In this document: positions 22,769-60,551 of the stretch, piece by piece
Position numbering within the stretch: the stretch's first letter is position 1
Layout of the letters: every line of letters begins with the position of its first letter
Origin: Neodontobutis hainanensis
Taxonomy: Eukaryota; Chordata; Actinopteri; Gobiiformes; Odontobutidae
Reading direction: 5' to 3'
DNA length: 64,000 nucleotides
NCBI GenBank assembly: GCA_024349245.1
Contig: JALDNG010000024.1
Coordinates: 8,538,501-8,602,500 of the forward strand
Notes under the pieces: model-generated
What the model saw: the letters and a program-made list of their open reading frames with translations, nothing else
Database searches by the model: none
Told to the model about the DNA's origin: nothing
Position numbers and translations under genes: made by a program

Positions 22769-25700
22769 CTAATAGTTGGGGATGAAGGGAGTTGAGAACG
22801 TAGAGATAGGATTCCACAGTCGGGATCTGGATGCGGCTTCTGTGTGTCCACTTGTCCAGTCCTGCAGCTAGACACACAAATACAAAACAAATGATGGCAC
22901 ATTTCCCTCCATGATGCTTCATAAATTGCTTGATAATGTTTTGTCATAATGTTTTGTCACTGTCTACAGTTTCACACATGCACAGTACATTACACTCCCC
23001 ACCTTACGTCAGTCGTATATGTAAAAGAACATCTGAAAACAGAGTAATTTCTATGTCATGCTGCTACCTCCCTAGACACATGTGAAAGTGTGGTTTGGAC
23101 ATTCCTAATCCTTTGCAGTTTTATTACTTGCTTGCTTTTGCTTTGCCAGCTGGTAATAACAGCTCATCCTCTAAGATTTGGCAGTCCACAAATAGACAGG
23201 ACGACTGAGCGTCTCGGGAGCCAGTGTAACCTAATTAGAGCATTTCATGAAGCTAATTAATGAACGTGGTGAACAACTATGGGAGACTATGAGTGGGCTT
23301 ATGCTCACTGCGTGCTGTGGAGGTGTTCGGTGACTGACTGAATGTGTGCCACAAATATGTGAAAGTGTATGGGTTTTGGTTTATAACAAGGAACGCATGG
23401 ATGTTAACAGCAGAGAGACAGGAGAATGAATACCAAAAAGGGTCAACACTGTAAAGGTAAGCAGAGTATTAAGACACAAGCTTAGACTGAATACTGAATA
23501 CAGAATACAGAAGATTGAGACCTTTTGCTCACCTGAGAAGTACAGCTTGCTGGTCTCAGAGTAAGATCTGTAAAACCAATGCAAACAAAAGTGTTGACAA
23601 CAACTTCCTATTGGAGGATGTTGAAACATTTTCAAGCATATAAATCTAATGAAGGCCATAAATGGCTAAGGATGTAGACTCACCAACAACATGGTCATTG
23701 CCATGAACCCGAGTCCAAAACTGAGCCTCCTCTCTGAAAACAAATCAGTACAGTCAAGAAAAATAAATGCATCCAAATTTGACATCCATATTTTAAAGTG
23801 TGATTACTAACTATTTTATGACTTAAATATTAAATGTTTTGTAAATATATAATATATACCTTTTCTTCTTTGCCTCTGCTGCGGCCTTTACTGTGAGGTA
23901 TGACGTGAGGGGGAGAAAAGAGAGAGGAAAAAATTGGTTTTACACAGGAAGGATATAAAAAAAAGTGTCAGTCAAAGAGCCTGAGATTCTGTGTGAGTTA
24001 TACCTTTCCTGTGGAGCATGACAACGATGAGTGCCACTGAGCAGAGGAACAATACCACAGCAGACAAAGAGCCCAACAGTAGAGGCCAGTCCACACCTGA
24101 AGAGTTTGCAACATCCACTGGCCATGAGAGACATGTATTTTACCAAGGTACATAGATGTGATAGATCAAAATGGCGTACCTTTTAAGGGTGGTGAGCTGC
24201 CTCCTAAAGTTACAAACAAACAGTAAAACAGTCTTTTTACAGTAAAGTCAAATTTTAAGTCATTTTATCACATACCACAGTGACTGTATATATGTAATAA
24301 TTTGCCAGTGAGGCACATGAATTCTAATTACGTCTAAATCTGAATAAAGAAAAAAAAAAAGAATAGATTACATGTTGTTTGACCTGTTCACACCGACATA
24401 ACAAATCTGATTTTACCAAAGTAAAATCTGTGCCACATTAGAGGCCACCCTGAACGAACATTTTCATGTTTACCTTGTAATACAAGTAGAACTGGGCTAC
24501 GTTCCGATTTGCTCCATTCCGTTCCCAGCAGGACACTGTACTCACATTGGTACTCAGCCACAGCAGTGTCCTGGACTGGCGCTGGGAAAACAGCCTGGTG
24601 CTGGATCTTTTCGGCATGATGTTCAGCGACAGGTGGAACATGATCCACCAAATAGAGTGAGAAGAAAGCACCAGGGTATGCAGGAGAGCCTTTACAGAGC
24701 AAATGCCACACATCTGACTGCTTCTGGTAGACCAGGGTTGGGGTGGGCAGCAGGTCTGAGGAGGAATTATTCATCCGACTCATTGGTCACTTTGAAACTG
24801 CTGTCATAAATAAGTCATTACATAATTTTTTTATGCAAAACCCTTTGGGTGTATAATTATTATAGAGTTCCAGTCTTTTGCACAATAATAGTAAAATAAA
24901 TAACAGAATTACATTTAGTTTTGTCGCTTATGGTAATGTTCCCTTTTTGACTTTGCTTACTTTAAATAAATTGATTATGTCAATAGATAATTATCTTTAG
25001 TATAGTATATCTGAAAACCATGTTGTTCTTGAGACTAATTTGAGACTAGTCACATTTGCACTCCATTTTGTCTCAAAGATGTAAAATGAATTCGAAACAG
25101 TTTCCTGCTTTCTCGTCCCACCTGGACATGGTCTTGGGTGTATCAGCACCCAAAAGTCTTTGTCTCAGTTTCTGTGCACTCTGGTCTTGGTCATGTCTTG
25201 GTTTAGGTCTGTTTAGTGTAGTCCGAACTAAAATGGTTTTCTCATTCAAGACAGATCTATATTGCAAAACTCCTTACCCTTGACAGTGACCTGGACCATG
25301 TTGCTGACAGATGAATTAACCAGTCTTTCTTCTCTGATGACCTGGTAAATGCAGGAATATTGGCCCTGCTCTCCTCTTGTCACCGGCCCAACGCTGAAGA
25401 CCCCTGGCTGGAGCTCAGGGATCGATACCGGACTGGACTGTGGCTGAGGGACGAAAGATGTCATCTCTTTGGTATCTACAGCAGGAACTCTCAGTAACAT
25501 AAAGGACATGTTGGCATTTGACTGATATGGTCGTGGAAGAGGGAGAGAACAGTGGAAGAAAAGTGTGTCGCCACGTTTGACCGATCCATTTGAGGGTTCC
25601 ACAGACAAAAAAGGAGAAGATGGTATGAAGTGGGGTGGACCAGCATCTACAAGTAGACATAAAGAATAACAAATTTGTGTTGACGTTTTCCTGCAGTTGC

Positions 25701-26700
25701 ATGTAACCAAAATCACTAACCGTCAAGAGCACATCCCAGCCCACACTGTGTTTGAAGTTCAATGTGGTCAATGTGTGAATGTGTAGGTGTGTGGTTTCTA
25801 TATGAAGCGCAGGATGTAACTACCATTACACACACCCTCACTGCTTAAGTCAATATGAGACCACAGAGAGCACCTGCATGTTGCATTAGTGTGCTGTAGA
25901 CACTGGAGGAGCCGGATGGAGGTGTTTATTTTTTTATACCCCGTCATGTCCCTGCAGAGTTTAGATTACACAAAAGAAAGCAACAGCCTTCATCTCATTT
26001 CTGTTTCAACCTCCTCTTCTTGTTTGTATCCTTTGTTCATTATTAAGCTTATATTATGAAGAAATAAAGTGGAATTAGCAGAAATCATGCTGAGTCGAGA
26101 CTTCTTTTAAATAATTGAAACGTGGTCATACCTTTTGGGTGATCCAGCTGCAAATAATGGCTGAATGAGCTTAATCTTCCCTCCACTGTTTTGTACAGAC
26201 AGCAAAACAAATTTTGTTGAGATGAGTAACTTATTGTGACGCTGAAATGTGCCTCCTCAGCACTGACAGGCAAATCCCTGGAGTCCACCTTAATGTCAAC
26301 AATTACAGAAGACCAGTGTCAGCTCTAGTGCATGCTGTCATGCATGCATTTATTTGGAGAAACCATTACCTTTTTTTGTATTCTATACAATTGAAATTGA
26401 ACTCCTTTGTGGCCTTCAGGGGCTCGGCACACTAAGACAGCGGAGTTACCAGATCTGGAGTAGATGTTCAGTGTTGGGGCAGAGAGCGAAGAAGGGGGTA
26501 CGGAAGCTGCAAGTCCTCCTGCTATGAGAGACAAAGATGCCACACTGCTTTTTTTTAACACACCCCTGTCATCTAATTGTCCAGTTGCACAGCCTTAAGA
26601 GCGTAAATATCATGAATGCTGGGTCTTGTTTGTTTTCTGAGAGTCTACTGCACCTACTGGTAACTTGTTTGCCATTTTGGCTTTGAGGAAGGTAGAAAAG

Positions 26701-26774
<74 letters not shown>

Positions 26775-27183
26775 TAAAAACCTGTTTTTTTCTGGTTAGT
26801 TACATTGTACTGCTATTTTTTTAACAAAACTGTATGTATGTATGTAAAAAAAAAAAAAAATGTATTGAATAACTCTGTATCCAAACAGACAAAACTGTCT
26901 GTTCAGAACTAAATGTAAAAAGACAAAGTCATACTGAGTTATTTTGCCTACTTGTTGTGGTTTACCAGTACACACTGATTAAAACATTTAAATTCTTCTA
27001 CCTTAAAAAAACACTTTTTGCCTCTTCACTAATTTGTGAGATTTATATTATTCTAATCAACAGAGTAACCAACAGAGAAATAATGTATCACTAAACACAA
27101 TAACAATAACGCTTACCCCAAAAATTTAGAGATGTTAAAAGTAGTGTACAAATCCAAAGTTGTACTTCAACAACAAGCTGCAT
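22769..27183 (-). CDS. Three-Ig-domain single-pass receptor (FcR-like / IGSF1-like)
   Basis: Eleven exons (27183-27117, 26518-26370, 26288-26132, 25646-25278, 24755-24474, 24203-24180, 24117-24004, 23890-23860, 23733-23684, 23567-23533, 22867-22769) join with agreeing phases into 458 residues. Order: signal peptide (1-22), Ig1 (23-124, split by a phase-0 intron; cysteines in LVCRA and LFCCLY), Ig2 (125-247; FFHCSL and YSCIYQ), Ig3 (248-341; LLCKGS and YQCEYS), short stalk, transmembrane helix about 361-384, and a tail of about 74 residues. The tail contains AQFWTRVHGNDHVV, a motif I associate with fish Fc-receptor-like/LILR-like proteins. The helix has no charged residue, and the only tail tyrosine is the last residue, so neither an adaptor-coupling nor an ITIM/ITAM signature is present. 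It is probably an immune cell-surface receptor; ligand and exact orthology are unknown. Confidence 0.8.
26703..26773. repeat. (AT)n microsatellite
   Basis: About 35 AT units lie in the first intron of the Ig-receptor gene. They are followed by TTTTTT and TGTATGTATGTA low-complexity sequence. Confidence 0.97.
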
Positions 27184-27559
27184 CCTTGCCCCCAAACAAG
27201 AAGGTCTCCAGTTAAATGAACTCTGTGAGTGTGATTTGTCTTCTCTGTGTCTCAGTCACACTCTCTTCCACTGCCTCAACATGTGACACCCCCCTCAAGC
27301 TTAGCACTTTGGGGGAAGTCAAACTTCCTTTTTTAGAGTCGCTCCAGTGTGGTATTATTTCAATAAATATCAGGAATGCCTGTGTCTCAGGGTGACCAAA
27401 AAATAAGTTAAGTCTATCTCAAAATTTTACTTTTAACATAGTTCATTAAATATCTATTAATGTCTATGACACAAATCTCTGTGTGAAAGAACGTTAGTAA
27501 TAAGTGCAGCCAATACGTTACTTTCAGGCCACATAGGGTGTAACACAATGAAAACCTTT

Positions 27560-28112
27560 GTGTGTAACTAAACCGTTATTATTCCTCTTCCTTTTTAGCA
27601 CTTTAGAGACGTCTCTAAACAGTCTTCCTCTCGCCAGCACACAGAGAACTGCTCGGCCAAGAGGACGTCTTTTACTGACGGCTATTATTTGCAAAAGTTT
27701 GAATGTGCCAGTCTGCTTCTAACTTTATTCTAGTAGATTACCATGCCTACCGGTTGCAATTGCACAACTTGCAATGAAAAAGTCCTTTGAGAAAACACTC
27801 GCACAGCGCGTCTCAGTAAAGACATCACGTGTTGGTAAAACCGCTAGAGCAAAGTATAGCCTTCTAGCAGTGGCTATAACTATGGCCCATTGGGCTGTTT
27901 TATCGGGTAGCCTACGCCAAACATTTACTAATATTTTATTGATAATTAAAAATTGCATATATTTTTCCTTCAATATTTTGCAGTAATTAGTACTTGATTC
28001 CAATATGACATGCTCCTAACAATCACAACCTTTCCTAAAGCTCCATCTCATCCTATAGAGTCCCATGTTCTAATGTGGCCCTTGGAGAGAAATATATTGC
28101 CCACCCCTGGCC
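27560..28112 (+). mobile_element. Degenerate hAT-type transposon remnant
   Basis: The right edge carries TTGCCCACCCCTGG, the inverse of the CAGGGGTGGGCAA terminus common in hAT elements. Upstream, one frame gives SAKRTSFTDGYYLQKFECA, resembling the [KS]xFTDGxYxKxC segment of BED-type hAT transposases. The frame is broken soon after. The left boundary is uncertain. Confidence 0.45.
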
Positions 28113-28536
28113 TTTAGTAGGCTACATTTGTGTGTGAAACTAAACGGGTGTGAACCGTGAACGTGTCAATACACAGTGTTAATGCCTAATTGATATATGT
28201 TTTGTTGGAGAAGCGTTCAATGTGTGTGCACAGACCTTTATTGTGTAAGTCGCTAATTTGATACGTTTATGTGATCTTTTATTGTGTACGGGGCAGATAT
28301 ATTGTGTGCATGCTCGTTTTGATGGTTTCTTCCTGTACGCATTGTGTAAAAGTGTGACTTTAGTAGTGTACTTGCACGTTTTTCACCCTGTTACACCCTA
28401 TGCAGCCTCTCATGGTCATGTGACGGTGATAAAAACTGTGATTTAAAAAAACAAATGAAAAACAGTGATAAAATAGGAGGCGAAAATCGAGTACGCACTT
28501 TTCAAAGTACGTCCATTAGCTGAAGACAAGAGACCT

Positions 28537-28544
28537 ACTTCCGG
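28537..28544 (+). promoter_or_regulatory. ETS-type site in the rab11fip4 promoter/leader
   Basis: ACTTCCGG is the inverse of the ETS core CCGGAAGT. It lies about 110 bases before the chosen start codon in a locally GC-rich, CpG-containing stretch (CTTCCTTTCGCGCGCAG), fitting a TATA-less promoter. Confidence 0.4.
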
Positions 28545-28648
28545 TTAAGGAAGCGCATCCTTCCTTTCGCGCGCAGATGCAGCATCCACGAGCCCCGTGT
28601 TGTCATCATGAGTCACCTCGAGGTAAAAATACTTTACTAACAAAAGAA

Positions 28649-55916
<27,268 letters not shown>

Positions 55917-58725
55917 TCTCATCCCAGTGACTGGACTGGGATTAGAACTTTTCCCACTGGAATAATAAGGGTTATTCCAGTTGTACAATAAGAACCCTAT
56001 GGAATCTGTACAGAGCAGAAGACCCACCAGAGGCAGGCTTTGATAGTGGGATATAATGGATGCACATCACCCTCTGCTGTTTGTGGAGTAAAAGACTCTT
56101 TGGACACAGAAGAGGGCAGAAAATTATTCTTCAGGCTGTTACAGCAATCACAATTTGGTCTCACAGCACAAAAGTTGTGATTTAATACACTGAAACGGAT
56201 TTTACCAAGAGATTAGAGAGTGTCACTTGATCACACTGGACTGTTTCCATGAGAAAAAAAGAAAAAAAATGGTTGTTCTTTTTTTCCTGGATCTTTGGAA
56301 TATAACTGGTATTTTGAGGCATTTTAGGACAAATAAAGTGAGCCGTCTCAGACGTGAAGGCAGTTGAAACAACTGTATCCCTAACCCTGATCTGCAAACA
56401 TGCAAAGGTATCAAAGATGTGAAACTGAAATTCTAAAGTATCTGAAAAGGCATGTGTTAAAAGACAAGAAAAGGCATGTGTGGTCGGAGAAAGAAAAGAA
56501 GGTTATATGGGCTATAAAAGCAATACAGGTTGAAAATGACATTAAAATGAAGCAAAATGCACTAACTAGTGACTGACTGTGTATGGGAGGAATTAAGTTG
56601 GTTTTGATAATGTGGGAGATGAGGGATGACTGAAGGTGAATACTTTTGCTAATCAATGAAAAATGTCTTCCAGAATTGTAAGCAAGAATGGTGCAGAAGT
56701 TTCATCTAAGGTGTGTGTGTTAAAACTGTACAGGTCTGTTGCAAGTGAGGGGATATGTGCCTGAAAAGGGATGCATTAGATGCAGCAATGTTGCACAGGA
56801 TAATGCATGACTTGAATGTATATTGTGAATTGAAGTTCTGTTCTTTGGTGTGACTGGAAGGCATTTTAACATGGTTTACTAATTTTTTATGGTCACTATC
56901 AGCATACTGACTTTTTGGTACAAATATGAATTATCTAGCCTATCTTTGTTTGACTTCTTGTGTAAGTTACAGGTTATAAAAGGCTGAAAATGAGATATTG
57001 TAAATAACATGAATGTATAACAATATCTCACTGTCTTTGTGGCCAAAAAATACTAAGTTAAAACTTTTTTTGAGAGATATTCATCACAAAATGTAAAATA
57101 CAAAGCTACTTGAAAAGGCTTATGTTTTTAAAACTATAGCATCACAGTCTGATGTATTGTCAGTGATTCTAAACTTGAGTTTTGCTTCCTTGCACAAAAA
57201 CATTTTCATTTGCATGGTTCACCTGTTTTTCAGTCTGTGTCTTTGATGTCATTTTCCACAATAATTTATGGGCTTTACTGTTTTAGAAGATACTTTTAAG
57301 ATGTGTCATATCTTCTTGAATTGTAAATGTTGTAACTATATAGTGATGATTTGTATTCATGTGCCACTCTCCACTCTTTTTTTGGAAATATTTATATGAA
57401 AATGTTTTATACGTTTTATTAAGAAAGAACCTTGGTAGCCTAATAATCTGACTAAACCAGAAAAATAGCAAAGCACAATGCTTTGGTTTACGGCCCTGGT
57501 TGGCATATAACTTACAGCAAGAAAAATATTCACTCACCGGCCATTAGATACACCTTGTAGTACCAGGTTGGACCCGCATTTTCCTTCAGAACTGCCTTAA
57601 TTCTTTGAGGCATAGCTTCAACAAGGTGTTGGAATCATTTCTCAGAGATATTGGTCCATAGTGACATGATAGCATCACACAGTTGCTGCAGATTCTTCCA
57701 TGATGTGACTCTCTTGTTCCACCACATCTCAAAGGTGCTCTATTGGATTGAGATCTGGTGACTGTGGAGCCATTTGAGTAAAGTGAACTCATTGTCAAGT
57801 TCAAGAAACATGTCTGAGATAATTTGAGATTTGTGACATTATCCTGATGGTTACACTGTAGTCATAAAGGGATCGACATGGTCAGCAACAATACTCAGGT
57901 AGGCTGTGGCATTTAAACAATGCTCAATTGGTACTAAGGGGCCCAAAGTGTGCCAAGAAAATATCCCCCACACCATTACACCACCACCACGGATCCATGC
58001 TTTCATGTTTTTTACGCCAAATTCTGACCCTACCATCTGAATGTTGCAGCAGAAATTGAGACTCATCAGACCAGGCAACATTTTTCCAATCTTCTATTGT
58101 CCAATTTTGGTGAGCATGTGTGAATTGTAGCCTCTGTTTCCTGTGCTTAGCTGACAGAAGTAGCCCCAGTGGGATCGTCTACTTCTCCTCTGACCTCTGA
58201 CACAACAAGGCATTTCTGTCCACACAACTGCCACTCACTGGACATTTTCTCTTTTTCGGGCCATTCTCAGTGAACCCTAGAGATGTATGTGTGTGAAAAT
58301 CCCAGTAGATCAGCGGTTTTTGGCACCAATAACCACTCAAAGTCACTTATATCCCATTTCTTACCCTTATTCAGATGCTCGGTTTGAACTTCAGCAAGTC
58401 GACTACACCACATCTAGATGCCTGAATGCATTGAGTTGCTGCCATGTGATGGACTGAATGAAAATGTGAGTGAACAAGTGTAGCCTACCTAATAAAGTGG
58501 CCAGTGAGTGTATTGTTGCATTTCTTAGTCTTTTCTTACAGTGAGACAGTTTAATTCAAACTTGATTTTATGGTCGTAAAATGTCTTCCAAACTTAATAT
58601 TGAACATTATGAGCAATATATATTTACAAAAGGCTAACTGCTGTTTAGTTTGTGTATTGTTTTGCTTCAGTTTTCTTTGTATAGCAACTCATGTCAGTGT
58701 AGATAAAATTGTCAAATAAAGCTGT
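55917..58725 (+). other. Probable 3' UTR of rab11fip4
   Basis: Stop-rich sequence runs from the stop codon to AATAAA at 58715-58720. An earlier signal (AATAAA near 56332) could give a short form that excludes the Tc1 element at 57531-58510; using the distal signal would place the transposon inside the mRNA. A further AATAAA lies near 58796. Confidence 0.5.
57531..58510 (-). mobile_element. Deleted Tc1 element of the CACTCACCGGCC-terminus group
   Basis: Ends CACTCACCGGCC (57531-57542) and GGCCAGTGAGTG (58499-58510) are inverted with one mismatch. Minus-strand transposase pieces are clear at 58081-57851: GGGVMVWGIFSWHTLGPLVP and AYLSIVADHVDPFM. Several internal deletions reduce the element to 980 bp. 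I know this group as a very widespread Tc1 lineage in teleosts and lampreys. Confidence 0.92.
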
Positions 58726-58799
58726 AATTTTTGTTAAAAAAAATTGTAGTCTCAATTACAACTTTCCAATGTGTTGTCACTATGAGAAATTTGGCAATA

Positions 58800-59099
58800 A
58801 AGTGGCTGTGGCAGTAAGATGTGTCTTTTTACTTATTTAAGCATGCAGCCCACTCAAAAACTAGCAAGAGCACAAGTATCTCAGGTGACTTTGCAAAGCG
58901 AGCAAGCTTTTCTGACGTTTCCTCCCAGCACAAAACTATGGACATTAGATTTAACAGATGTGATATAAAATAAAAATACACATAATGCTACTGCCTATTA
59001 GACATAAGTTACATCCATGATTACGCTACAAAAGATGGCTCATCCTGCTGTAAGTTAACAGTTAAGTTACGTTAGTAACGCACTTTGCGCCACCTGTTG
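58800..59099. other. Intergenic gap and probable coprs promoter
   Basis: About 300 bases separate the last rab11fip4 polyA signal from the first coprs exon. The right side turns GC-richer (GTAACGCACTTTGCGCCACC), as expected near a TATA-less promoter. Confidence 0.4.
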
Positions 59100-59550
59100 T
59101 CCTGGACTAGCTATACGAAGTGGAGCCACACTAGCGGCTTGACCACGGCCCAGGTAAGAAGTTTGTAAAACGACATTTGCGGTTTGCCAAATAGTTATTG
59201 GGTTTTACTGAATGTTAAATCTGATATATATTTTTGTAGTTGTACCGTAGTACCATGCTAACTGTCAATCACAGGAGGCTAAAGCGGGCTCCTTAGCTTG
59301 CTTTGCTAAACAGTTAAAAAAAACGCTAAGCTAATAGCAGTTTTTGAAGTAATTTTACCGGCTAATAAAAGGCCCGAACAAACGCTAATATGTAGCAATA
59401 AAAACGAAACCTAAAAGACTTGCTAAATAAAGATGTAGCTATTGTAGAAGTGTAGTTCCAGCCTTGTTCATGGGGTTTCCCTGCTTGTACTGAGTTTCGA
59501 GTTGTCTGTATTTTAACCATTAACTTATCTCGCGTTAAAGGGGAAAAAAG

Positions 59551-60551
59551 ATGCCTGGGAACGAGACAAACTTCGGGGGTGGAAGAGTGGGACCACGCCG
59601 CCACAACGACACATTCAAGGGTGCGCTCATTGATAATGTCCACGACACAGGTTTGGTCACTGACACCATGCATTATGACCGTTGCCAAGCCCCTGCCCCT
59701 AGAGCTAACGGACCCACATCGGCTGGCGCACACAATGGTACGAACCCTCGACAAACGGTGAATGGCTATGTCAACCAAGTCTTCAAGGGCAAGAGGACTA
59801 AAAACGCATATGTGCCAAGGAAAGAAAACAAGAAGTCAGCTGCCCTTGATAATTTAACGGATAAACCGTCTGAAAGTGACACTGTTTTAGGCAGTATTTT
59901 AGTAAATGGGGCCAGAGGTCAAGTAAGACTGCCATTGCCAACTGCTTTATCTGACCCCATGGCTCCGGAGCAGGGCCAATCAGCAACAACCAAGAATAAA
60001 AGAAAAAAGAAGAAATCATGGCACAAGAAAAGGTGCCATTTAAATCCTTATTTTTCTTATTACTGTCACCTCTGTAAACATACTATGTAACTGAGACTTG
60101 TGTTGAAAGAGCATTTAGGTCCCGGTATACTGGTTTTATGTCTTTCTCTAATTTTTGTAGAGATAATGAAGTGGCTTTTCCTGAGAACCATGCACTCCCA
60201 CTTATGACAACTCAAGCTCAGGAAGACTGGGAAAGTGAAATCCAAGAGGTTAAACTCGGTGAATGGGAGGAGATGTCTTTTGGTACCCAACCTTATGGTA
60301 AAACATAATTTGTATATAAATAAATAATTTTTGGGGGGTTGGTCTCACGAACTGTTGTAATTGTGTTTTTCCCAGGTCCAGAGGATGTCCTTACCTTCGC
60401 TCTGCGGGACTTAACACTGGAGAGAAGCAAAGCTCCCATGTGGACAGTGACACATAAATACTTCCCAGCCAGGCACCACACACGGCCCATCAAGTGGGTT
60501 AGGTACAATTTTCACACCGAGCCAGGCCAGTTCTCTGACATCGAAGAATAA
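59551..60551 (+). CDS. coprs: COPRS-like, coordinator of PRMT5 and differentiation stimulator
   Basis: Coding exons 59551-60032, 60161-60297 and 60376-60551 agree in phase and give 264 residues (human about 184). An untranslated first exon appears to end at GCCCAG|GTAAGA (59154), with the acceptor GTTAAAG just before the coding exon. The first 160 residues are polar and basic, ending in a Lys/Arg-rich NLS-like run (KNKRKKKKSWHKKR). The conserved part follows: EDWESEI, then PYGPEDV, an aromatic/His segment, and the terminal GQFSDIEE. Human COPRS has the same order (DWDSEL, PYDADDI, C-terminal GQFDDAED). The GQF motif is the PRMT5-binding peptide shared by COPRS, pICln and RIOK1. COPRS brings PRMT5 to histone H4 in the nucleus. 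Position next to rab11fip4, as on human 17q11.2, supports orthology. A possible polyA signal lies at 61154-61159. Confidence 0.82.
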
